Assembly (NCBI GenBank): GCA_900554585.1
Contig: USHS01000119.1
Location: 1-5,338 of the forward strand
Length of the DNA stretch: 5,338 nucleotides
Reading direction: 5' to 3'
From: an uncultured Collinsella sp.
Lineage (GTDB): Bacteria; Actinomycetota; Coriobacteriia; Coriobacteriales; Coriobacteriaceae
A program made the position numbers and the translations under genes. This document shows positions 1 to 4,530 of the stretch, one piece after another. The first letter of the stretch is position 1; each line of letters opens with the position of its first letter. Under the pieces are notes generated by a model. That model had not been told where the DNA came from. It ran no database searches and was given only the letters and a program-made list of their open reading frames with translations.

Positions 1-1142
1 ACCTTGTCAACACCGGCTGGATCGGCGGCGGCCGTCAGGCGCGAGATGGGCGGCAGCACGCCAAAGGCATCGCAGGTCAAAAACAGCACGACGCTCGGGG
101 TGGTGCCCATGCCCTTGGTCCACGCGTTGGGAATATGCTCGACGGGATAGGCCACGCGCGTGTTGTGCGTGATCGAGACGTCATCGTAGTTGGGCATGCG
201 ATTCTCGTCGAGCACCACGTTTTCGCAGATGGCGCCAAAGCGAACGGCGTTGAAGATCTCGGGCTCGTGGAACACGTCCAGGCCCTCGCACTTGGCGTAG
301 CAGCCGCCCTCGACGTTAAAGATGCCCATGTCGGACCAACCGTGCTCGTCGTCGCCGATCAGCAGGCGCGTAGGGTTGGCCGAAAGCGTGGTCTTGCCCG
401 TGCCGGAGAGGCCAAAGAACACCGCGGTCTCGTGCGTGACGGGATCCATGCTGGCCGAGCAATGCATGGGCAGCACGTCGTCCTCGACGGGCAGCAGGTA
501 GTTCATGACGCTGAAGATGGACTTTTTGATCTCGCCGGAGTAGCCGGTGCCGGCAACCAGAATCACGCGCTCCTGGAAGTTGATAACCACGGCGGCGCTG
601 GAGTTGAGGCCCTTGGTGGCGGGGTCGCACTGGTAGCCAGGTGCCGCGAGCACGCAAAAGTCCGGCTCGCCGGTGCGCGCAATTTCGCGGGCGAGCGGAC
701 GGGCGAGCATCTGCTTAATAAAGAGCGCCTGGCTGGCACGCTCGCAGGCGACGAGCAGGCGACGCGTGTGGTTGCGGTCGGCGCCGGCCATGCCGCGAGT
801 GACGAACACATCGCGCTCGTTGAGATAGTCGACGATGCCGGCCTTGATGGTCTCGTAGCTCTCGATCGAAAGCGGTCGGTTGACGGCGCCCCAGGCAATC
901 TTATCGTGGACATCGGGGGTGTCAACGATAAAGCGATCGTTGGGAGAACGACCAGTGCGCCCCCCCGTCTCCATCACCAGCGCGCCGTTGGATGCCATGC
1001 GGCCGTCTTCGCGGCGGATGGCGTGCTCGACGAGCTCCGCGGCGGGTAGATCGACCAACAGGCGGGGCTGATTATCGGCGGGATCTTCGACCAGCGTAAT
1101 GCCAAAGTTGGACAAAACTTCTGCAGGGGTAACACCAGGCAT
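1..1142 (-). CDS. pckA: Phosphoenolpyruvate carboxykinase (ATP), 5' part (C-terminus off the window)
   Basis: Cytosolic enzyme interconverting oxaloacetate + ATP and phosphoenolpyruvate + CO2 + ADP; in fermenting anaerobes it often runs in the carboxylating direction to feed succinate formation (family knowledge, not shown here). The reading frame is open from ATG at 1142 to the left edge: 380 complete codons of a family usually near 530-540 residues. Visible motifs in order: substrate-binding TGRSPND at 63-69 (Arg65), the YSGEIKKS segment at 201-208 with the metal-binding Lys207, MHCSA at 226-230 (metal-binding His227), the P-loop GLSGTGKT at 244-251 (Lys250), the kinase-2 motif GDDEHGW at 263-269, and NTRVAYP at 327-333 (Arg329). 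These match the ATP-dependent class (E. coli PckA type), not the GTP-dependent class. The start is supported by AAAGGAGG four bases upstream. After SRLT (367-370) the sequence AAADPAGVDK differs from the usual short linker, perhaps a small insertion. Divergent from the flippase gene. Confidence 0.97.
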   Translation of the reverse strand, partial: MPGVTPAEVLSNFGITLVEDPADNQPRLLVDLPAAELVEHAIRREDGRMASNGALVMETGGRTGRSPNDRFIVDTPDVHDKIAWGAVNRPLSIESYETIKAGIVDYLNERDVFVTRGMAGADRNHTRRLLVACERASQALFIKQMLARPLAREIARTGEPDFCVLAAPGYQCDPATKGLNSSAAVVINFQERVILVAGTGYSGEIKKSIFSVMNYLLPVEDDVLPMHCSASMDPVTHETAVFFGLSGTGKTTLSANPTRLLIGDDEHGWSDMGIFNVEGGCYAKCEGLDVFHEPEIFNAVRFGAICENVVLDENRMPNYDDVSITHNTRVAYPVEHIPNAWTKGMGTTPSVVLFLTCDAFGVLPPISRLTAAADPAGVDK

Positions 1143-1146
1143 GGGG

Positions 1147-1154
1147 CCTCCTTT
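1147..1154 (-). promoter_or_regulatory. Ribosome binding site of pckA
   Basis: Read on the minus strand this is AAAGGAGG, a near-perfect anti-Shine-Dalgarno match, four bases upstream of the ATG at 1142. It fixes the pckA start and suggests efficient translation. Confidence 0.85.
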
Positions 1155-1183
1155 AAAAACGCGACACGCGGACGCGGCGCGCA

Positions 1184-1199
1184 CTTTACTCACGTAAAG
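1184..1199. promoter_or_regulatory. Short inverted repeat in the pckA leader
   Basis: CTTTAC (1184-1189) and GTAAAG (1194-1199) are perfect 6-bp inverted arms around TCAC. The site lies about 40-55 bp upstream of the pckA start, between a weak -10-like TACAAC (minus strand, 1208-1203) and the ribosome binding site, so it could be an operator or a small leader hairpin. Short enough to be chance. Confidence 0.3.
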
Positions 1200-1216
1200 C
1201 CCGTTGTACCCGATAT

Positions 1217-1232
1217 GCAAAAACGTTTTTGC
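1217..1232. promoter_or_regulatory. Perfect 16-bp palindrome upstream of pckA, candidate operator
   Basis: GCAAAAACGTTTTTGC is fully self-complementary, centred between 1224 and 1225. On the minus strand it sits just upstream of the only -10-like box I find (TACAAC, 1208-1203), where the -35 element should be; no good -35 hexamer is present at the usual spacing. That placement suits a dimeric regulator acting on pckA. Offset CCGTTG (1201-1206) and CAACGG (1235-1240) form a second, non-concentric inverted pair. The regulator is unknown. Confidence 0.45.
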
Positions 1233-1282
1233 GGCAACGGCGAAGCGCCCGCCCAACGGTCAAAAATCGCACGCAAGCGGCC

Positions 1283-1369
1283 TAGTCATTGGGGACACTC
1301 TTGAACAGGCAACAACCAAGGAGTGTCGCCGGATGCCGGAACATAAGGAGCGTCCCTGAGTGCCGACTA
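1283..1369. repeat. REP-like imperfect inverted repeat with three GGGACACTCCTT-type motifs
   Basis: Three related copies are visible: GGGACACTCTT at 1292-1302 (plus), AAGGAGTGTC at 1318-1327 and AAGGAGCGTCCC at 1345-1356 (both the reverse complement of the first type). The outer ends are TAGTC (1283-1287) and GACTA (1365-1369), so the first and third copies form an imperfect inverted repeat; the first and second form a hairpin with 7-bp arms (GACACTC 1294-1300, GAGTGTC 1321-1327). Non-coding, between divergent genes. The arrangement resembles repetitive extragenic palindromes moved by REP-associated IS200-like transposases, but no such gene is in the window and the copy number is unknown. Confidence 0.5.
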
Positions 1370-1391
1370 CTGAATGGCACCGCCTACAATA

Positions 1392-1408
1392 TTGAACAAC
1401 CTGTTCAA
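1392..1408. promoter_or_regulatory. 17-bp palindrome upstream of the flippase gene, candidate operator
   Basis: TTGAACA (1392-1398) and TGTTCAA (1402-1408) are perfect 7-bp inverted arms around ACC. The site lies just after a -10-like TACAAT (1385-1390) and about 25 bp before a second -10-like TATACT (1434-1439), so it could repress the first or activate the second. A further direct copy, TTGAACAGG, occurs at 1301-1309 and is the reverse complement of CCTGTTCAA at 1400-1408. The cognate regulator cannot be read from this window. Confidence 0.5.
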
Positions 1409-1433
1409 AAACACGAGCAAACGCCGTCGTGTC

Positions 1434-1439
1434 TATACT
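1434..1439 (+). promoter_or_regulatory. Candidate -10 element of the flippase gene
   Basis: TATACT is a 5-of-6 match to the sigma-70-type -10 box. It would start transcription near 1446, upstream of the ribosome binding site at 1453-1460. There is no convincing -35 hexamer at 16-18 bp (around 1410-1417), which would fit an activator bound at the 1392-1408 palindrome. An alternative -10, TACAAT at 1385-1390, also lacks a -35. Either places the in-frame GTG at 1429 in an unlikely position. Confidence 0.35.
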
Positions 1440-1452
1440 AGAGCGCAGCAAT

Positions 1453-1470
1453 AGAAAGGACTCCGCCTTG
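1453..1470 (+). promoter_or_regulatory. Ribosome binding site and TTG start of the flippase gene
   Basis: AGAAAGGA (1453-1460) lies seven bases before TTG at 1468-1470. No comparable site precedes the in-frame GTG at 1429 or the in-frame ATG at 1726, so this decides the start as TTG. Confidence 0.7.
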
Positions 1471-3048
1471 AGCATCTCGCCTCTCGATAGTATTCGCCGC
1501 GCCATCGCCCGCCGCAATGGCGTCGCCGACCCCGCCGTAGCGAGCAGCGACACTGCAAAGGCCCAAGGCGGACGCATCGAGAACGGCCTCTTCCCTGCCT
1601 CCCACACGGCCGAGGAGCTCGCACGCATCCAGGAGCTGAGCCAGCGCAACGCCGGCGGGCCCAATAGCGGCCAAGCCACACGTCGCCGGCGCGAGGGCGA
1701 TCGCGAGCCCGGCCCCGTCCGCCGCATGGTGAACGCCTGGTGGAACCGCCTGCTCGGCGCTGTCTACGGCGGCGGCTTCTCCACGCAGGAAGCCGAATAC
1801 GAGGAACACGCCACCCGCCGCGACTACCTTTGGAACACCCTCGGCACTGCCGTGTGGGGCATGGCGTTTCCGCTGCTCACCATCGTGTCCACGCAGCTCG
1901 TGGGCGCCGAGGAAGCCGGTAAGTTCTCCATCGCCTTTGTCACCGGCACACTCATCATGATCGCGTGCAACTACGGCGTGCGCAATTTCCAGGTCTCGGA
2001 CATCGACGAGAAGACGTCCTTTGCCTCTTACCAGCTCAATCGCTGGCTTTGCGGAGCGCTCGCCCTAGGCTGCGGCCTCATGTACAGCAGCGCCCGCGGC
2101 TACGATGCGCAGATGGCCACGATCGGCCTGGGCGTCTACCTGTATAAAGTGATCGACGGTGTGGCGGACGTGTACGAGGGCCGCCTACAGCAGGCCGATA
2201 AACTCTACCTGGCCGGCATGAGCCAAACGCTACGCTCCGCCGGCGTCATCGCGGTCTTTAGCGTGGCGCTGTTCCTTACGCGCAGCATGCCCATCGCGGC
2301 CATGGCCATGGGTGTCACAGCCATCGCCTCGCTCGTGCTGGTCACCGCGCCGCTCGCCCTGCTCGAGACCGAAAAATCACGCCGCGTGAGCCTGCGCGAG
2401 GTCGGCCACCTGTTTGTCCAGTGCGCTCCGCTCTTTGGCGCGCTCTTTTTGTTCAACCTTATCGAGAGCATGCCCAAGTTTGTTATGGAAGGCACGCTGG
2501 CCTACAAATACCAGCTGTACTTTAATGCCCTGTTCTTTCCGGCGCAGGCTATTTTGCTGAGCATCGGATTTGTCTATAAACCGCAGCTTTTGCGTCTGTC
2601 GAGCATTTGGGCGAACCCGCGCAAACGCCGCCGTTTTGACTTGATTATTATTGCCATTATGGCGCTGATCGTGGCCATCACCGGCGTATGCGCCGCATTT
2701 ATGGCCGGCCCCGGCATTCCCCTCATGAGCTTAATGTACGGCCTCAACTTTGAGCGCTACCGCACATTAGCGCTGCTGATGGTCGTCGCCGGCGGCGTAA
2801 CCGCGGCCATCGATTTTATCTACGCCATCATCACGGTGCTGCGCCACGCTGGAGACGTCACCAAGATCTACCTGATCTGCTTTGCCGTGAGCGTAGTGCT
2901 CCCGGTGATCATGATCAACCTGCTGGGCCTGATGGGTGCCGTCGTGAGCTACCTGGCTATCATGGCCCTACTGCTGGTGCTGTTGATTGTCGAATACGCC
3001 CACATTCGCCAACGCATAGAACGCGACCGCAACCCGTACGGCGCCTAA
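1468..3048 (+). CDS. Polysaccharide flippase-like membrane protein (MOP/RfbX-type) with long N-terminal extension
   Basis: Predicted 526-residue integral membrane protein, TTG start, TAA stop. About twelve hydrophobic helices can be read, the first near 123-144 (GMAFPLLTIVSTQLVG) and the last near 490-509, with a basic C-terminal tail (IRQRIERDRN). The conserved early segment (GTAVWGMAFPLLTIV, then LVGAEEAGKFSIAF and NYGVRNFQVSD) is typical of 'lipopolysaccharide biosynthesis' proteins of the multidrug/oligosaccharidyl-lipid/polysaccharide exporter superfamily, which flip undecaprenyl-linked glycans across the cytoplasmic membrane. About 120 residues precede the first helix: charged, Arg-rich (TRRRREGDRE at 71-80), with no recognisable domain. 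Most relatives begin close to the first helix, so the extension is unusual; initiation at ATG 1726 would give 440 residues but has no Shine-Dalgarno. No glycosyltransferase or other polysaccharide genes adjoin it, so the substrate is unknown. Function is inferred from topology and motif resemblance. Confidence 0.8.
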   Translation: MSISPLDSIRRAIARRNGVADPAVASSDTAKAQGGRIENGLFPASHTAEELARIQELSQRNAGGPNSGQATRRRREGDREPGPVRRMVNAWWNRLLGAVYGGGFSTQEAEYEEHATRRDYLWNTLGTAVWGMAFPLLTIVSTQLVGAEEAGKFSIAFVTGTLIMIACNYGVRNFQVSDIDEKTSFASYQLNRWLCGALALGCGLMYSSARGYDAQMATIGLGVYLYKVIDGVADVYEGRLQQADKLYLAGMSQTLRSAGVIAVFSVALFLTRSMPIAAMAMGVTAIASLVLVTAPLALLETEKSRRVSLREVGHLFVQCAPLFGALFLFNLIESMPKFVMEGTLAYKYQLYFNALFFPAQAILLSIGFVYKPQLLRLSSIWANPRKRRRFDLIIIAIMALIVAITGVCAAFMAGPGIPLMSLMYGLNFERYRTLALLMVVAGGVTAAIDFIYAIITVLRHAGDVTKIYLICFAVSVVLPVIMINLLGLMGAVVSYLAIMALLLVLLIVEYAHIRQRIERDRNPYGA

Positions 3049-3128
3049 TTAGCTGCCCCGGTCACCGGAATTTGCGATGGAATCTCCCCGACTGGGGTCT
3101 CGTTGCGAACAATATGCATCACGCAAAA

Positions 3129-3251
3129 CTAAGTGAGTAGACTTTTACCGAATCCCCGACCACGCCAGCAAAGCACAAGTCTGTGACCTGCAGTTTTATT
3201 GAGGCAAATAAGTTGGGTGCTCGGCATTTCCAAAAAAGTCTACTCACTTAG
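3129..3251. repeat. 123-bp inverted-repeat element with perfect 18-bp arms
   Basis: The left arm CTAAGTGAGTAGACTTTT (3129-3146) is repeated exactly as reverse complement at 3234-3251, separated by 87 bp. Continuing inward without gaps, 12 of the next 21 positions (3147-3167 against 3233-3213) also pair, so arms of about 39 bp enclose a loop of about 45 bp. Each arm carries TAA, TGA and TAG in three different frames when read inward (plus strand at 3130, 3134 and 3138; minus strand at 3250, 3246 and 3242). A transcript of either strand could fold into a long hairpin. It may be a non-autonomous mobile element (MITE-like), a bidirectional transcript-end structure or a structured RNA. No target-site duplication is obvious next to the arms. 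Confidence 0.75.
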
Positions 3252-3279
3252 CCAGCGGGCAGCCAAATGATTATTTAAT

Positions 3280-3343
3280 CCCCGTCCCAGAAAAATCAAT
3301 TAGAGGGCAGAAGGGCAAAAGTGGTCAAAAAGGCCCCGTCCCA
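3280..3343. repeat. Pair of direct repeats CCCCGTCCCA
   Basis: The 10-mer occurs at 3280-3289 and 3334-3343, 54 bp apart, each preceded by or following A/T-rich sequence and followed at differing distance by AATTAG (3298-3303 and 3344-3349, the second sharing its first A-run). On the phosphatase strand it reads TGGGACGGGG. It is non-coding and lies just beyond the phosphatase stop codon. It may be part of a family of dispersed intergenic repeats; a 10-bp pair alone is weak evidence. Confidence 0.45.
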
Positions 3344-3365
3344 AATTAGCTACCCTTTGCAGCGA

Positions 3366-4205
3366 TTATTCGCCCGGGTTGATGTTCGCATAAAACTCCG
3401 CCCCGTCGTCCAGGCGCAGGATGCCCACGCGGCCGAACTCGGAACCGGTGGCCGCCGCACAGTCGATATCGATGCGATCGGGCACGCCGGCGGTATCCTC
3501 GCCACCCAAGCGCACCATCCGCCCGCGGCCCGACTCCTCATCGAGCCCTGCCAGGCCGCCAACCTCGCAATAACGCCCCAGCGACACCGTGGGCGTGTGG
3601 CCGCTCACCACGACCGGGCCCTTGCCCTCGGCAGAAAGCAGTCCCGTCGGAGCATCCCAGTAGCCGTGACGAATCCACAGCAAGTCATCGGACGACTGCA
3701 CGGCGAGCATTTGCTGCAGCAGCTCGCTATCGGCATCGACCGCTCCCCTGCCGTCGCCGCAATCGACACCATGCTCAAGCAAAAACGCACGCGCCGCCTC
3801 GGTCTGAATGCCGGCGTGCACCAGCAGATACGGTCGCTCGGCAGTCTCGACCACCGCATAGAGCGGCAGGGCGGCAGCCCAGCGCACCAGCTCCTCGTAT
3901 GCCTCAAATTCCATTTCGTTGAGCTGCTGACGCGTGGTCCAACCGCCATTGATATCCCAGGTCTCGGCATCGAGCGGGTCCTGGCCAATGATCGCGTCGA
4001 GCATAATCTGCTCGTGGTTGCCCTTAAGCACGCGAGCGTTGGGCAGCGACCGCACCAAGTTGATGACGCCGACCGGATCGGGACCGCGGTCGATCATGTC
4101 GCCCAGCACATACAGCGTGTCGTCGGACGTCAGTGAGATCTTGGAAAGGGCCTCGTCCAGCGCGCGCACGTGCCCGTGAGCATCAGATGTCACATAGATC
4201 GCCAT
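3366..4205 (-). CDS. Calcineurin-like metallophosphoesterase, Ser/Thr protein phosphatase type
   Basis: Complete 279-residue protein, ATG at 4205, TAA at 3368-3366. All metal- and phosphate-binding motifs of the phosphoprotein-phosphatase branch are present in order: SDAHG at 7-11 (Asp8, His10), GDMIDRGPD at 35-43, KGNHE at 61-65, LLVHAG at 127-132 (His130) and SGHTP at 201-205 (His203). NGGWTT (86-91) and LLWIRH (175-180) are typical of small bacterial members related to PrpA/PrpE and ApaH. Such enzymes use two metal ions to hydrolyse phosphomonoesters or diadenosine polyphosphates; the substrate cannot be told from sequence. No signal peptide or membrane segment, so cytosolic. The length is normal for the group. 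It stands alone, convergent with the flippase gene and divergent from the antiporter gene, with its own promoter and ribosome binding site (AGGGAAAGG, six bases before ATG). Confidence 0.92.
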   Translation of the reverse strand: MAIYVTSDAHGHVRALDEALSKISLTSDDTLYVLGDMIDRGPDPVGVINLVRSLPNARVLKGNHEQIMLDAIIGQDPLDAETWDINGGWTTRQQLNEMEFEAYEELVRWAAALPLYAVVETAERPYLLVHAGIQTEAARAFLLEHGVDCGDGRGAVDADSELLQQMLAVQSSDDLLWIRHGYWDAPTGLLSAEGKGPVVVSGHTPTVSLGRYCEVGGLAGLDEESGRGRMVRLGGEDTAGVPDRIDIDCAAATGSEFGRVGILRLDDGAEFYANINPGE

Positions 4206-4211
4206 GGAACG

Positions 4212-4243
4212 CCTTTCCCTGCATTACGGCCGAAGCCCGATGC
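4212..4243 (-). promoter_or_regulatory. Phosphatase ribosome binding site abutting a UUCG-capped leader hairpin
   Basis: On the minus strand GCAT (4243-4240) pairs with ATGC (4224-4221), and an inner stem closes as C(UUCG)G, the very stable tetraloop. The stem has about eight pairs with a bulged G and a two-base UA bulge. The Shine-Dalgarno AGGGAAAGG (4220-4212) begins immediately after the 3' arm, followed by six bases and the ATG at 4205. The hairpin could protect the leader or modulate ribosome access; that is inference. Confidence 0.5.
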
Positions 4244-4252
4244 CACGACTAA

Positions 4253-4269
4253 AACTTCAAGTTGAACTT
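4253..4269. promoter_or_regulatory. 17-bp imperfect palindrome just downstream of the phosphatase promoter
   Basis: TTCAA (4256-4260) and TTGAA (4262-4266) flank a central G; outward, after one mismatched pair, AA and TT pair again. If the phosphatase transcript starts near 4274, the site lies at roughly +5 to +21, a classic repressor position. The half-site resembles the TTGAA core of the palindrome at 1392-1408 but in the opposite arrangement. Confidence 0.35.
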
Positions 4270-4280
4270 AAACGTTACCC

Positions 4281-4309
4281 ATTGTACTCCGATGCTATAA
4301 AGCTGGAAA
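4281..4309 (-). promoter_or_regulatory. Candidate sigma-70-type promoter of the phosphatase gene
   Basis: On the minus strand TTTCCA (4309-4304; 4 of 6 to the -35 consensus) is followed after 17 bp by TACAAT (4286-4281; 5 of 6 to the -10 consensus). This predicts a start near 4274 and a leader of about 70 nt. It is the best-spaced promoter in the window. Confidence 0.55.
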
Positions 4310-4381
4310 GCGCCACAAGCCGCCAACGGTCGTTAGCGCTCGCCCGCACGCCCCGGAAACGCCGCACCACCAGCATCCACG

Positions 4382-4406
4382 CCCAACCCAGCGCCTCCCG
4401 CGCCCC
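4382..4406 (-). other. Canonical G-quadruplex motif on the minus strand
   Basis: The plus strand has C-runs at 4382-4384, 4387-4389, 4397-4399 and 4403-4406, giving minus-strand G-runs of 4, 3, 3 and 3 with loops of 3, 7 and 2. This satisfies the usual G3+N1-7 rule. It lies in a 70-bp stretch (4341-4410) with 41 C, 14 G, 12 A and 3 T on the plus strand, non-coding, between divergent genes. Confidence 0.5.
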
Positions 4407-4513
4407 TGCCTGCCTCGTGTCGAAAATGCGAACGCCCGCGGCTCGGCACCATAAACCCACCATCTTTGGGTACAAATAAGCACAGACAATTGACCGTGCC
4501 ACGCAAACCACCC

Positions 4514-4518
4514 AGGAG
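4514..4518 (+). promoter_or_regulatory. Ribosome binding site of the antiporter gene
   Basis: AGGAG lies 12 bases before the ATG at 4531, a little longer than ideal. No other in-frame start with a better site is seen, and the ATG begins directly before the first hydrophobic helix. Confidence 0.6.
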
Positions 4519-4530
4519 CGGACACTATCC

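Larger units (their letters stand above)
3049..3365. other. Convergent intergenic region (317 bp), no gene called
   Basis: Lies between the 3' ends of the flippase and phosphatase genes. It holds the inverted-repeat element at 3129-3251 and a pair of CCCCGTCCCA repeats. Small hairpins CCGG-TCA-CCGG (3058-3068) and CCCC-GACT-GGGG (within about 3085-3100) occur after the flippase stop, but neither is followed by a T-run, so I call no intrinsic terminator. AATTAGCT occurs at both borders (3047-3054 and 3344-3351), with a third AATTAG at 3298-3303. A 32-codon frame on the minus strand (3227-3129) has no convincing ribosome binding site and is not called. Confidence 0.7.
4206..4530. other. Divergent intergenic region (325 bp) between phosphatase and antiporter genes
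   Basis: From left to right it contains the phosphatase ribosome binding site, a leader hairpin (4221-4243), an imperfect palindrome (4253-4269), the phosphatase promoter (4281-4309), a C-rich stretch with a minus-strand G-quadruplex motif (4341-4410), a small inverted repeat ACCCA/TGGGT (4455-4459 and 4467-4471) and the antiporter ribosome binding site. I cannot place an antiporter promoter with confidence: TATAAA at 4296-4301 and TACAAA at 4471-4476 are -10-like, but neither has a matching -35. Confidence 0.6.

Noticed and set aside
135..1049. 304-codon open frame on the plus strand
   Set aside because: It lies antisense to pckA, whose motifs are unmistakable; long shadow frames are common in GC-rich coding DNA.
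1394..1406. LexA (SOS) box of the Gram-positive GAAC-N4-GTTC type
   Set aside because: The spacing here between GAAC and GTTC is five bases, not four, and the downstream gene is not a DNA-repair gene.
1429..1467. GTG at 1429 as the flippase start
   Set aside because: It overlaps a -10-like TATACT and has no ribosome binding site, whereas TTG at 1468 has AGAAAGGA seven bases upstream.
3058..3100. Intrinsic terminator after the flippase gene
   Set aside because: The two small hairpins have only four-base-pair stems and no T-run follows.
3129..3251. Invertible promoter (phase-variable inverton)
   Set aside because: The arms would allow inversion, but both neighbouring genes point into the element, so a promoter inside would drive neither; the best internal promoter-like match (TTGGAA, 17 bp, TATTTG on the minus strand) is weak, and no recombinase gene is nearby.
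3321..4136. 271-codon open frame on the plus strand
   Set aside because: Antisense shadow of the metallophosphoesterase, which carries every family motif in order.
4204..4479. 91-codon plus-strand frame in the divergent intergenic region
   Set aside because: Starts inside the phosphatase start codon region without a ribosome binding site, has a basic, low-complexity composition from the C-rich DNA, and resembles no family I know.
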